Source of the DNA: Haoranjiania flava
GTDB lineage: Bacteria; Bacteroidota; Bacteroidia; Chitinophagales; Chitinophagaceae
DNA: 64,000 bases
Direction: 5' to 3'
NCBI RefSeq assembly: GCF_025631005.1
Contig: NZ_JAOTPL010000012.1
Coordinates: forward strand, 31,453 to 95,452
Numbering within the stretch: position 1 is the stretch's first letter; the number at the start of each line of letters is the position of its first letter. Both the position numbers and the translations under genes were made by a program. This document shows positions 1 to 9,216 of the stretch, piece by piece. The notes under the pieces are model-generated. The model worked only from the letters and a program-made list of their open reading frames with translations. It was not told where the DNA came from and searched no databases.

Positions 1-1
1 G

Positions 2-2131
2 TACCCGTTTGGTTATGATCAGAACGGCGATCCAATACGTAGCCCATGGAGCGAAGCAAAAGCTGCTAACACTGCTAATATATTACAGAACTATGTAAAC
101 GTATCTTTGGGTACCACTTTAAATTTTACACCTAACTGGAAGTTTGATTTTGACTACACCTTTTCTAACCAGGAAGAAATGTGGAAAAGACCGGGTACAC
201 GTTATACTGCAAGAAACTCCTGGACCGCGCCTGTTGCAAGGGTTGACGAAAATGGTAAAGCAGTGTATGTAGACAGTACCGGAAATGTAGTACCCAGCAC
301 TGCGCCAGGAGCAATGCGTGCTTATGACCTGTCATATGAAACCTATACAGGCACAGGTAGTAATCCTGATCATATTTTCAGGCAAGTAACCAATTTTTAT
401 AGTGGAACTATTAATGCCTTTACCACTTACAATCTTAATTTTAAAGAGGATCATAACTTGAAATTTATCTTAGGTTTAAATCAGGTTGCAAGCACTAATG
501 AATGGCAGAGTCAGCAACAAAATCAATTAACAGATATTAATAACCCTCAGTTTAACTTTGCTGTTGGCGCGCCTCCAATTATTGAAGGCGATAAAACATG
601 GGAATCTCAGCTAGGTTATTTTGGACGTATAAATTATTCTTTTAGAAATACTTATCTTCTTGAGGGTAACTTAAGATACGATGGTTCATCTAAATTCCCG
701 TCAAGGCTTTGGTGGAAATGGTACCCTTCTTTCTCTGCAGGCTGGGTGTTGAGCAACGAGAAATTTATGGATTGGTCAAGGGAAGTAGTAGATCAATTAA
801 AAGTGAGAGCTTCATGGGGTGTTATTGGCGATCAGACCGTTCCTAATAATTTATACCTTCCGTTAATGAAAAGTGGTCTTTCAAACTGGATTGGCGGCAG
901 TGGACAAAGATTGCCATACGTAGGCTATCCTTCAGCTATAGTTAGCGATATAAGTTGGCAAGATATCGAAACAAAAAACCTAGGTGTGGATGTAAGCGTA
1001 CTAAGAAACAAAGTAAACATGACATTCGATATTTACCAGAGAAACACCAAAAATATGATCGTTCCTTTAGAAGGTATCCCATTTACTTTTGGTTCGCCTG
1101 CACCGCAGGGTAACTTTGGCTCATTGCAGACAAATGGTTGGGAATTTTCTCTTGATTTCAATCATAGATTTGAAAATGGTTTGGGTATAAACTTTAAAGG
1201 TAATATAGCTGATTCCAGAACAAAAATTACAGAGTATGGATCTTCACTGCTGGTTACAAGCAATTATAATGGTAAAATATATGGTGATATCTGGGGATAT
1301 CGTACAGACAGGTTGTACCAGATGGATGATTTTGAACTGGACGGCAATGGAAAATTACAGTTAATAACACTTACCGATAAAGAAGTTCCAGCAAAATATG
1401 CCGGTAAAAAAGCTTACAAACTAAAAGCAGGCCCTGATGGTCAAAAACCAGTCTACCAGGTATTCTTACAAAACTCATCTAATTTTTACTTTGGTCCCGG
1501 TGATGTGAAGTTTAAGGATATAAATGGTGACGGAGTAATAGACAATGGCGCTAATTCAATTAATGATTACGGAGATCTTCAAATTATAGGAAACTCCACC
1601 CCAAGATATGAATACGGTTTCAGAATAGGCGCAGATTATAAAGGCATCGATTTTAGCGTGTTTTTTCAAGGGGTAGGAAGCAGGAAAATTTGGGGAAGCG
1701 GGTTCCTGGCTATTCCTGGTTTCAATGCACCGGACGGCGCTATGCCTCAGACGTTTGCTGATTACTGGAGGCCTGATAATACAAATGCATTTTATCCTGC
1801 AGCTTATAGCAATGCTGGCAGTAATACCGCAAATAATATGCAGATACAAGACAGGTATTTATTAGACATGTCATATCTCAGGATGAAAAATCTTACTGTT
1901 GGCTATTCCTTGCCGGAGAATATTGTAAAAAAAATATGGGTTAATTCATTCAGAGTGTATATGGCATTGGAAAACTTTATTACCTGGGATAATTTACGTG
2001 GCCTCCCAATCGATCCTGAAGCAATCAACGGATATTCTATGTGGCACGAGACAAACTATAATTCAGGTAGAACAGGTGTAGGTACTCCTGCGTTTAAAAC
2101 TATATCTGTAGGCTTACAATTAAATTTATAA
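2..2131 (+). CDS. SusC/RagA-family TonB-linked outer membrane protein, C-terminal part (5' end outside window)
   Basis: This is the barrel part of a SusC-type outer-membrane transporter, which together with a SusD lipoprotein imports oligosaccharides or other large substrates using TonB energy. The reading frame is open from base 2, so the first ATG-like codon inside the window is not the true start; about 709 residues are visible and the signal peptide, carboxypeptidase-like domain and plug lie upstream of the window. Visible family features are the alternating aromatic beta-strands, a DINGDGVIDN-type calcium-like loop near the last third, and the C-terminal end GLQLNL typical of the last barrel strand. 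A SusD gene follows after 11 bases, which supports the pairing. The substrate cannot be inferred from what is visible. Confidence 0.95.
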   Translation, partial: YPFGYDQNGDPIRSPWSEAKAANTANILQNYVNVSLGTTLNFTPNWKFDFDYTFSNQEEMWKRPGTRYTARNSWTAPVARVDENGKAVYVDSTGNVVPSTAPGAMRAYDLSYETYTGTGSNPDHIFRQVTNFYSGTINAFTTYNLNFKEDHNLKFILGLNQVASTNEWQSQQQNQLTDINNPQFNFAVGAPPIIEGDKTWESQLGYFGRINYSFRNTYLLEGNLRYDGSSKFPSRLWWKWYPSFSAGWVLSNEKFMDWSREVVDQLKVRASWGVIGDQTVPNNLYLPLMKSGLSNWIGGSGQRLPYVGYPSAIVSDISWQDIETKNLGVDVSVLRNKVNMTFDIYQRNTKNMIVPLEGIPFTFGSPAPQGNFGSLQTNGWEFSLDFNHRFENGLGINFKGNIADSRTKITEYGSSLLVTSNYNGKIYGDIWGYRTDRLYQMDDFELDGNGKLQLITLTDKEVPAKYAGKKAYKLKAGPDGQKPVYQVFLQNSSNFYFGPGDVKFKDINGDGVIDNGANSINDYGDLQIIGNSTPRYEYGFRIGADYKGIDFSVFFQGVGSRKIWGSGFLAIPGFNAPDGAMPQTFADYWRPDNTNAFYPAAYSNAGSNTANNMQIQDRYLLDMSYLRMKNLTVGYSLPENIVKKIWVNSFRVYMALENFITWDNLRGLPIDPEAINGYSMWHETNYNSGRTGVGTPAFKTISVGLQLNL

Positions 2132-2142
2132 AAACTTCAGAC

Positions 2143-4062
2143 ATGAAATACACAACACAATATTTGATAATGATTGTTTTTGCAATCACCTCATTGCTAT
2201 CGTGCAATAAAAATATACTTGACCGCCCACCTCTTACGAGCTATACAGATGATCCAACTTTGTTTTGGCGTACTGAAGACGACATTCGTATGTATGTAAA
2301 CGGTTTTTACTCGAATTATTTTAATGGGTATAATTCCAGCTGGGCAGTCGATTATACACCTGTAAGAGGTTATACATTCCAGGATGATATTACTACAACG
2401 AATGTGCAGTCAAATTTTGAAAGCACAGTTCCTTCATCCAGAGGAGATTACAGGGATTATCAAGGCGTAAGTATCACTCCGATTGAGTGGTTAGCCCAAT
2501 ATGCAGGGCCTACGTGGGATTTTGCATGGGTAAAGAAATCTAACCTGTTGCTAAGCCGGCTGGACAGTGTAGCAAAACCAAGAATTTCAGAAGAAGCTTA
2601 TAAACACTGGCAGGCTGTAGGCAGATTCTTCAGAGGTTTTGAATATTCCAGGCTGGTAAGTGTTTTTGGCGACGTTCCATATTTTGGCAGGGTGTTTACT
2701 GAAAAGGAATTAGATAGCCTTTACAAAGACAGGGATTCCAGAGGCTATGTTATGGATAAGGTTTATGATGATTTTCAGTACGTGCTTGCTAATATGAAAC
2801 TAAATGATGGAAATCAATTTCTCAATAGATACATAGCTGCAGGAATAATTTCAAGGTTAATGCTTTTTGAAGGAACCTACGAGCACTATCACAGTATAGA
2901 TCAGGCACGTGCAAAGAAGTACCTGGAATTAGCTATTCAGGCGGCAGAGTTTGTCATGAACAGTAAAAAGTGGAGCTTTGAAAGCGATTTTAAAGCATTA
3001 TTTGCTTCTGAGAATCTGGCAGGTAATAAAGAAGTATTGATGTATAGAGCTTATGATGCAGCACAACAGGTTACTCATGCTATAGGATCTTATTCTAATG
3101 GAATTGAAAACCAGACTGGTGCACATCTGGCGTTCATAAAATCCTTTATTTTAAAAGATGGAAATGTTTGGCAGAATTCTAATGTTCCAAATGCAGATTC
3201 ATTCAATATAGCTAATTTAGTTCTTACGCGCGATCCGCGTTTCGAGGCCACTTTTGTAGACAGGCCCCTTGGACCGTCTACCACACTTTTGTATTCTTTT
3301 AAGCATGCTTCAAGAGAAGCCGTGACATATGTCGGCAAAACTCCTCCCATAATATGGTCAAATGTTAACAATACAAACGACGCTCCTGTAATTAGACTAG
3401 GGGAAGTAGTGCTAAACTGGATTGAAGCCAAAGCTGTATTAGCCCAATACATGGGTGGCACACCTGTTACGCAAACTGACCTTGATAATTCTATCAATGC
3501 GATACGCAACCGCCCTCTTGACGGAGCTGCTATAGCAAAAGGGTTACAAAAAACCGCATCCTTGCTATTGAGCTCATTACCTAGCGATCCTGTAAGAGAC
3601 GCTGATGTTCCTGCTTTGATTTGGGAAATTAGAAGGGAGAGGAGAATGGAACTTTTTTACGAAAACTCCAGACTTTTAGATTTAAAACGCTGGAAAAAAT
3701 TACACTATATGAATTATAGTACTAATCCCGATTATTTTTTAGGGCCTTGGATCAATTTTAATTCTAAAAATGTTTATGGTGTCTCTAATCCTACTCCTGA
3801 TGAAATGAGGACTAAGTCTGACTCTGCGAGCTTTTTAACTAAGGATAATATCGGTAAGATTAGTGTTAAAAAATCTAATGGTACTGTCGTTACCTGGAAT
3901 GGTACAAATGCCTCGCAAATGGAAGGCTTCTATGTAGTCTTTAATGCAAAAAACAGAAACGATTTTGACGAGAAAAATTACCTGGCACCCGTTGGTAAAC
4001 AACAAATAAACGAATATAGTAACAGAGGATATAAATTAACTCAGACCAAAGGATGGCAATAG
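2143..4062 (+). CDS. SusD/RagB-family nutrient-binding outer membrane lipoprotein
   Basis: A 639-residue SusD-type lipoprotein that would cap the SusC barrel encoded just upstream and bind the substrate on the cell surface. It begins with a lipoprotein signal peptide ending in the lipobox LLSC, with Cys21 the predicted lipidated residue. The helical TPR-like SusD core is visible, including the WDFAW segment, the FRGFEYSRLVSVFGDVPYF segment of the N-terminal SusD-like domain, and the C-terminal EIRRERRMELFYENSRLLDLKRW motif that is diagnostic for the family. It is followed by a hairpin terminator, so SusC and SusD probably form the end of one transcript. The substrate is unknown. Confidence 0.96.
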   Translation: MKYTTQYLIMIVFAITSLLSCNKNILDRPPLTSYTDDPTLFWRTEDDIRMYVNGFYSNYFNGYNSSWAVDYTPVRGYTFQDDITTTNVQSNFESTVPSSRGDYRDYQGVSITPIEWLAQYAGPTWDFAWVKKSNLLLSRLDSVAKPRISEEAYKHWQAVGRFFRGFEYSRLVSVFGDVPYFGRVFTEKELDSLYKDRDSRGYVMDKVYDDFQYVLANMKLNDGNQFLNRYIAAGIISRLMLFEGTYEHYHSIDQARAKKYLELAIQAAEFVMNSKKWSFESDFKALFASENLAGNKEVLMYRAYDAAQQVTHAIGSYSNGIENQTGAHLAFIKSFILKDGNVWQNSNVPNADSFNIANLVLTRDPRFEATFVDRPLGPSTTLLYSFKHASREAVTYVGKTPPIIWSNVNNTNDAPVIRLGEVVLNWIEAKAVLAQYMGGTPVTQTDLDNSINAIRNRPLDGAAIAKGLQKTASLLLSSLPSDPVRDADVPALIWEIRRERRMELFYENSRLLDLKRWKKLHYMNYSTNPDYFLGPWINFNSKNVYGVSNPTPDEMRTKSDSASFLTKDNIGKISVKKSNGTVVTWNGTNASQMEGFYVVFNAKNRNDFDEKNYLAPVGKQQINEYSNRGYKLTQTKGWQ

Positions 4063-4099
4063 TGTCTGATATTGTAGAATAAGGCATTAATTTCTGAAC

Positions 4100-4134
4100 A
4101 AATGCTTTCAGGTTAATTCCTGGGAGCATTTTTA
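4100..4134 (+). terminator. Rho-independent terminator after the first SusC/SusD pair
   Basis: Arms AAATGCT and AGCATTT with an inner AGG/CCT pairing are followed by a run of T. It sits 37 bases after the SusD stop codon and separates SusC/SusD from the GHL10 gene. Confidence 0.7.
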
Positions 4135-4191
4135 ATTTTTAAAGTCATCAACGCTTTAATTTTCTTCATAGCTTTATAGTAATCCAACTAT

Positions 4192-5610
4192 ATGAAAAAA
4201 ATTATTCACTTCACTTTTATAGTTTTTGCAGGCATGGCTGTTTTCAGTGCCTGTACTAAAAGCGGTACAGATGGACCCGTTAATCCGCCTCAACCGCCTC
4301 CCGCTAATGCCGATACTGTTATTATCTCTAAGAAACAAATGCGTGCCGTGTGGATGGCCACCGTTTGGGGACTTGATTGGCCTGTCAATCAATATGACAT
4401 GGCAGCACAAAAGAAATTGTATACAGATTACCTCGACAAGTTGAAAAACCTGAACATGAATGCAGTTTTTGTGCAGGTAAAAGGCATGGGCGATGCTTTT
4501 TACAATTCACCTTATGAGCCCTGGAGCACCAGCATTACCGGCACCCGGGGCAAAGACCCGGGCTATGATGTAATGAAATTTATGATTGATGAGGCACATA
4601 CCAGGGGTATAGAATTTCATGCGTGGCTGAATCCCTTCAGGATAGCAACCAGGGCTGGCAGTTCTACGCCTTACCCTGCCTTGCATGCATCGGTAAAACC
4701 GGAGTGGGTAGTAAGCCATGAAAAATGGCAGATGTACAATCCTGGAGTACCCGAGGTAAGGCAGCGATTAGCAGACATCGTTAAAGACATTGTTTCCAAA
4801 TACGCTGTAGACGGCATTCACATGGACGACTACTTTTATCCTGATCCCGCATCAGCAGGCACTATGGTATCCGACCAGCCGGATTTTGAAAAGTACGGCA
4901 GCGGCTTTACAGATATTAAGGCTTTCAGAAGAGCTAATGTAGACCAGGCAATAAAAGGTGTGTATGACGTAATAGTAAGTACAAAGCCTGAAGTGGTTTT
5001 TTCTATCTCCCCTACTTCCAACTTTGATTACAACCTGAATACATTGTATGCAGATATTGTAAAATGGGCAAAAGAAGGGTGGATGGATGTAGTAATACCG
5101 CAGATTTACCAGCATGCCAGCTTTAGTACCAGGCTGAATGATTGGGACCGGTTTAACAATAAGCCGCATCTCATGGTTGGCCATGCCATTTATTTTCCGG
5201 AATCGACACCTGCCCAACTATCTACAGAACTAGATCTTACGCAAAAGAAAAAATCAGTTGTAGGCAACTTGTTTTACAGCGCCAAATACTTAAATGAAAA
5301 GCCCGAGCTTGCCGCAAAGTTTGCTGAGATATTTACAAGGCCTGCGGTAATTCCATTCCTTGGAAGAGCTGTAGCGCCAGCTCCTGCCAGTCCGCAGAAT
5401 GTAAGGTTAGAAGGCAATATGCTGAAATGGTCTACCTCGGGAAATGTAAGGTTGGTAGTTTACCATACTACTGATTTAAAAACTGAAAGTAAAGTTTTAG
5501 CAATTACCACCGCCAATGAGTTCGTCGTAAGCACAAATGGCTTCTATACAGTAACTACAATTAATGCAGATAATATGGAAAGTAAAGCAGCTAAGTATGT
5601 GGTGAAATAG
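4192..5610 (+). CDS. GHL10 (DUF187) family putative glycoside hydrolase, lipoprotein
   Basis: A 472-residue protein of the GHL10/DUF187 family, (beta/alpha)8-barrel proteins related to glycoside hydrolases that occur in Bacteroidota polysaccharide loci. It has a lipoprotein signal with Cys21 in FSAC. The N-terminal motif MRAVWMATVWGLDWP and the barrel motifs VKGMGDAFYNSPYEPWS, DGIHMDDYFYP and VIPQIYQ match the family. The last 80 residues resemble a fibronectin III-like beta domain. It lies between two SusC/SusD pairs and is flanked by terminators on both sides, so it is probably transcribed alone. The actual substrate is not known; a cell-surface or periplasmic role in glycan processing is inference. 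Confidence 0.85.
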   Translation: MKKIIHFTFIVFAGMAVFSACTKSGTDGPVNPPQPPPANADTVIISKKQMRAVWMATVWGLDWPVNQYDMAAQKKLYTDYLDKLKNLNMNAVFVQVKGMGDAFYNSPYEPWSTSITGTRGKDPGYDVMKFMIDEAHTRGIEFHAWLNPFRIATRAGSSTPYPALHASVKPEWVVSHEKWQMYNPGVPEVRQRLADIVKDIVSKYAVDGIHMDDYFYPDPASAGTMVSDQPDFEKYGSGFTDIKAFRRANVDQAIKGVYDVIVSTKPEVVFSISPTSNFDYNLNTLYADIVKWAKEGWMDVVIPQIYQHASFSTRLNDWDRFNNKPHLMVGHAIYFPESTPAQLSTELDLTQKKKSVVGNLFYSAKYLNEKPELAAKFAEIFTRPAVIPFLGRAVAPAPASPQNVRLEGNMLKWSTSGNVRLVVYHTTDLKTESKVLAITTANEFVVSTNGFYTVTTINADNMESKAAKYVVK

Positions 5611-5632
5611 TAGTAAGTTGGGAAATCAAATT

Positions 5633-5658
5633 AAAGCATCCTAGAGGGTGCTTTTTTA
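5633..5658 (+). terminator. Rho-independent terminator after GHL10 gene
   Basis: The arms AAAGCATCC and GGGTGCTTT enclose the loop TAGA and are followed by a T-run; the hairpin lies 23 bases past the stop codon. Confidence 0.85.
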
Positions 5659-5717
5659 TATATGTACCACGGTAAAATGTAATAAGTATTACAAACAAAA
5701 GGTATTTAATATTTCCA

Positions 5718-5750
5718 AAACGATAACGTTTGCAACATGAAATATTTCAT
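5718..5750 (+). promoter_or_regulatory. Two palindromes upstream of the second SusC gene (possible operators)
   Basis: AAACG-ATAA-CGTTT at 5718-5731 is a LacI-operator-like palindrome and ATGAAATATTTCAT at 5737-5750 is a perfect 14-base palindrome. Both lie 150-190 bases upstream of the SusC start. A regulatory role is inference; no regulator gene is adjacent. Confidence 0.35.
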
Positions 5751-5903
5751 CGATTTGGATATATTTTAAACAATTGTTTATAATTTCAAATACTTTTAAA
5801 AAATATTTTTTAAAATTTACCGAAAAGTTTTTTTATTTATCTCAATAAGCTATAGTATTGTAATAGCAAACCTTAATAATTGTTAATGTCAACTATCATT
5901 CAT

Positions 5904-8900
5904 ATGAAGAGAAATATTGTACTTCTTTTTTTGGCTTGTTTTTTTTCGCTAGAGGGATTTTCGCAATCCAACACAATTACAGGAACCGTTATGAACTCGG
6001 AAAATAATACGCCCTTAAGTTCGGTTACAGTGCGGGTCAAAGGAAAATCAACCGGCGTAATCACCAACACTAATGGCAGGTATTCTATCAATGCCTCTCC
6101 CACTGATGTGCTGGAGTTTATTTCTATCGGATATAACACGGTGGAAAGAAATGTAGGCTTTGATAAGGAAATTAATGTGGTCATGAGCGCCGCTGCTGAC
6201 AACGATATGGGAGAAGTTGTGGTGGTAGCTATGGACCAGAAAAGAAACCCCAGGTCGCTAAGCTATTCCGTGCAAACGGTAGGTGGCGATGAAATTAAAG
6301 AGTCACAAAGAGAAAATTTTGTAAACAGTATGCAGGGCAGGGTGGCCGGCCTTACTGTAAACCCTACATCGGGCACAGCAGGCGCCAGCACACAACTTGT
6401 GCTAAGAGGTTTTAATTCTCTATCTTTAGACAATACACCGTTGTTCGTTGTAGATGGTGTGATTATGGACAATAGTTCACTATCGACCACCAGTGGCAGT
6501 ACGGCGCTTACATCGGCGACTGAAAACAGATCGGAAGATTTTTCGAGCCGTATTTCAGATATCAATCCCAACGATATAGCAAGCGTTACCATCTTGAAAG
6601 GGCCGGAGGCAACCGCATTGTATGGCAGCCAGGCAAGTTCAGGCGCAATTGTAATCACCACGAAAAAATCAATGAGTGGTAAAGGTATCAGAATTAATTA
6701 CGACAATAGTTTCAGGATATCCAGGCTGACTAGGTTTCCGCAAACCATAAGCCTGTACAGTACAGGATCAAATGGAATAAAACAAAATGTATTTACCAGC
6801 TTTGGGCCAAGATATGCAGATACGGTACAAATATTTGAAAACGATAAGAATTTTTTTAAAACAGGTTTTGCGCAGACACATAACCTGTCCCTGGGTTTTG
6901 GCAGCGATAAATCCAGTTTTCGCGTATCCGGCTCCACATTCAACAACGATGGTTTTATACCGGCAAACAACTACAACAGGTATAACCTCAGAATAAGCAA
7001 TACCACTAAGCTTGCCAAATGGATTGACATTATGCCGGCCATCTCTTACGTAAACACGACCAACAAAAAAGTTTTGAGAGGCGCAAGCGGTTATTTGCTG
7101 AACCTGTTGGTATGGCCTGCAGACGATGACATCAGAGATTACCAGACTGCCGATGGTCTTAAGAAACCTTTGTTTAATGAAAACCCCAATGGCGAAATTG
7201 ACAACCCCTTTTATAACGTTTACAAAAATCCCGGAGAAGATAAAACCAACAGGGTAACGGGCACATTGGGTGTAAATCTTAGGCCGTTTGATTGGCTGGA
7301 AGTGAGCGGCAGGTTTGGCTACGATTATTACAGAACAGAAGGCTATCTCAGGTACGACTCCATGTCATACTACACCACAAGAGCTCAAAAAGGCTTGCAA
7401 AGAAACTATTACCATAATTATTATGGCTACAATCACACAATAACAGCTACAGGTACAAAAGAATTTGGAAGGTTGAGCACCAGGCTAATGGTGGGTACCA
7501 TGTGGCAGGATTATGAAACCCAGATCTGGTCGGTATCCGGTACGAATTTAAAAAGCCAATTTAATACTGACAGTTCTAATACTGATCCCTCTACCAGGAC
7601 TTATTCTTTCAATATGCAATTTAGGGATGGCAAACCCAATTACACCATCAGGAGGCAGCTTGCTTATTTTGGTGAAGCAGTGATTGGGTGGAATAATGCC
7701 ATATTTTTAACTTACTCGCACAGGTTTGAAACCAACTCTATATTCCCTGCACATTCCAGGAATTACAATTACCCTGCAGGTGGTGTAAGTATTATTTTAT
7801 CTGATCTGGTGCCGGGCTTTAAAAACCAGAAAGCAGTGGAATATTGGAAAATACGCACATCTGTAGCAAATACTGCACGATCTGCGTCTCCGTATGCTAA
7901 CCAGTCGTTGTTTAATGCAAACCTCGGAAGCGGCGGAGGATTTTACTATGACTTCACTAATGCCAATCCGGACTTATCACCTGAACGCCAGAGTACTTAT
8001 GAATTGGGAACAGAAGTCCGTGCATTTAAGAACAGGATAAACTTTGATTTTACTTATTACAATACAACAAATAAAAACCTGATTGTTGAGAAATTTCGTG
8101 CAAGCTACGGTACCGGCTTTGTGCTCAATACACTTAATGTAGGGAGTACCAATAACCAAGGCGTGGAGATTGTATTAGCTACAGATGTAATCAAAAATAA
8201 AGACTTACTGTGGAATACTAAATTTAACTTCAACAAAATGTGGAACAAAATCCTAGCGCTTCCAAGCAATGTGCCTGAGTTTTACATTTCTGATACATGG
8301 TTGTATGGCAATGCCAGAGGCGGCGGTTCAGTGGGGTTGCCGACAACCACGCTTACTTCTTATGGTTATTTAAGAAATAATAACGGCGACATTCTCATAG
8401 ATCCTTCAACAGGTATACCAGTAATTGATGCCACATTTAAAGTAAGAGGAGATAGGAATGCTGACTTTACTTTAGGATGGGTAAATTATGTTTCCTATAA
8501 AAATTTCGCATTCAGCATGCTTTGGGACTTAAAGATCGGCGGTGATATATTTAATGCTACAGAAATGTACCTGACCCGTATGGGAAGAAGCCTTAGAACT
8601 GCAGACAGGGGGAAGCCACTCATTGTGGATGGTGTACTGAGGGATGGCCTGGAAAATACTGCCACGCCAACTAAAAATATTATCGTGGTAAATCCCTACC
8701 ATCAAAACACTTATTATACAACCATGCCTGAGGAAGAATTTATTCAAAAAGATGTAAACTGGTTCAGGCTGCGGGAAATTACTCTGGCATACAACTTCAC
8801 TAAACAACAGTTGCAGTTTTGGAATGCCATTAAAAGCCTTAGCGCATTTGTAACAGTTACTGATCCCCTGATTTTTACCAACTATCGCGGCGCTGACCCG

Positions 8901-9011
8901 CAGGTGAACGGTACATCAACAGGTTCTGCAGGTGTGGGCGCATTCGGCTTTGACTATGGCAACGTGGGCATGCCTGTTGGTATCAATATCGGTTTGAGAA
9001 CAAGTTTTTAA
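5904..9011 (+). CDS. SusC/RagA-family TonB-linked outer membrane transporter
   Basis: A complete SusC-type TonB-dependent transporter of 1035 residues. I chose the ATG at 5904 because it directly opens the signal peptide MKRNIVLLFLACFFSLEGFSQ; the frame extends up to a TTG at 5880 but those codons add nothing secretory. Domains in order are the signal peptide, a carboxypeptidase D regulatory-like domain (about residues 25-105), the plug with the SusC signature SVTILKGPEATALYGSQAS near residue 230, and the beta-barrel ending in LRTSF. A SusD-like gene follows after a 205-base gap. The plug motif is fully conserved, so it is probably functional. The substrate is unknown; no hydrolase is in this second cluster. 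Confidence 0.96.
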   Translation: MKRNIVLLFLACFFSLEGFSQSNTITGTVMNSENNTPLSSVTVRVKGKSTGVITNTNGRYSINASPTDVLEFISIGYNTVERNVGFDKEINVVMSAAADNDMGEVVVVAMDQKRNPRSLSYSVQTVGGDEIKESQRENFVNSMQGRVAGLTVNPTSGTAGASTQLVLRGFNSLSLDNTPLFVVDGVIMDNSSLSTTSGSTALTSATENRSEDFSSRISDINPNDIASVTILKGPEATALYGSQASSGAIVITTKKSMSGKGIRINYDNSFRISRLTRFPQTISLYSTGSNGIKQNVFTSFGPRYADTVQIFENDKNFFKTGFAQTHNLSLGFGSDKSSFRVSGSTFNNDGFIPANNYNRYNLRISNTTKLAKWIDIMPAISYVNTTNKKVLRGASGYLLNLLVWPADDDIRDYQTADGLKKPLFNENPNGEIDNPFYNVYKNPGEDKTNRVTGTLGVNLRPFDWLEVSGRFGYDYYRTEGYLRYDSMSYYTTRAQKGLQRNYYHNYYGYNHTITATGTKEFGRLSTRLMVGTMWQDYETQIWSVSGTNLKSQFNTDSSNTDPSTRTYSFNMQFRDGKPNYTIRRQLAYFGEAVIGWNNAIFLTYSHRFETNSIFPAHSRNYNYPAGGVSIILSDLVPGFKNQKAVEYWKIRTSVANTARSASPYANQSLFNANLGSGGGFYYDFTNANPDLSPERQSTYELGTEVRAFKNRINFDFTYYNTTNKNLIVEKFRASYGTGFVLNTLNVGSTNNQGVEIVLATDVIKNKDLLWNTKFNFNKMWNKILALPSNVPEFYISDTWLYGNARGGGSVGLPTTTLTSYGYLRNNNGDILIDPSTGIPVIDATFKVRGDRNADFTLGWVNYVSYKNFAFSMLWDLKIGGDIFNATEMYLTRMGRSLRTADRGKPLIVDGVLRDGLENTATPTKNIIVVNPYHQNTYYTTMPEEEFIQKDVNWFRLREITLAYNFTKQQLQFWNAIKSLSAFVTVTDPLIFTNYRGADPQVNGTSTGSAGVGAFGFDYGNVGMPVGINIGLRTSF

Positions 9012-9216
9012 ACAACACAAAAACGGAATGATACTTTGGCTGAAAGCGATGATAATAGACCTGGTGCGAAATTAACTCCACGATCGTTATCAGAACCTTC
9101 TTAGCCATAAAATATGCTGATGAAATGTCGCATGATATTTTTCTCCTCGCATTGGATTTTAGAGGATCTACATGCCAAATTCATCTGACCATTAACAATA
9201 TAAAAAATATATACGG

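Noticed and set aside
107..2131. Start of the first SusC gene at base 107 (TTG)
   Set aside because: The frame is open to base 2 and reads as normal SusC barrel sequence, so the gene continues beyond the window edge.
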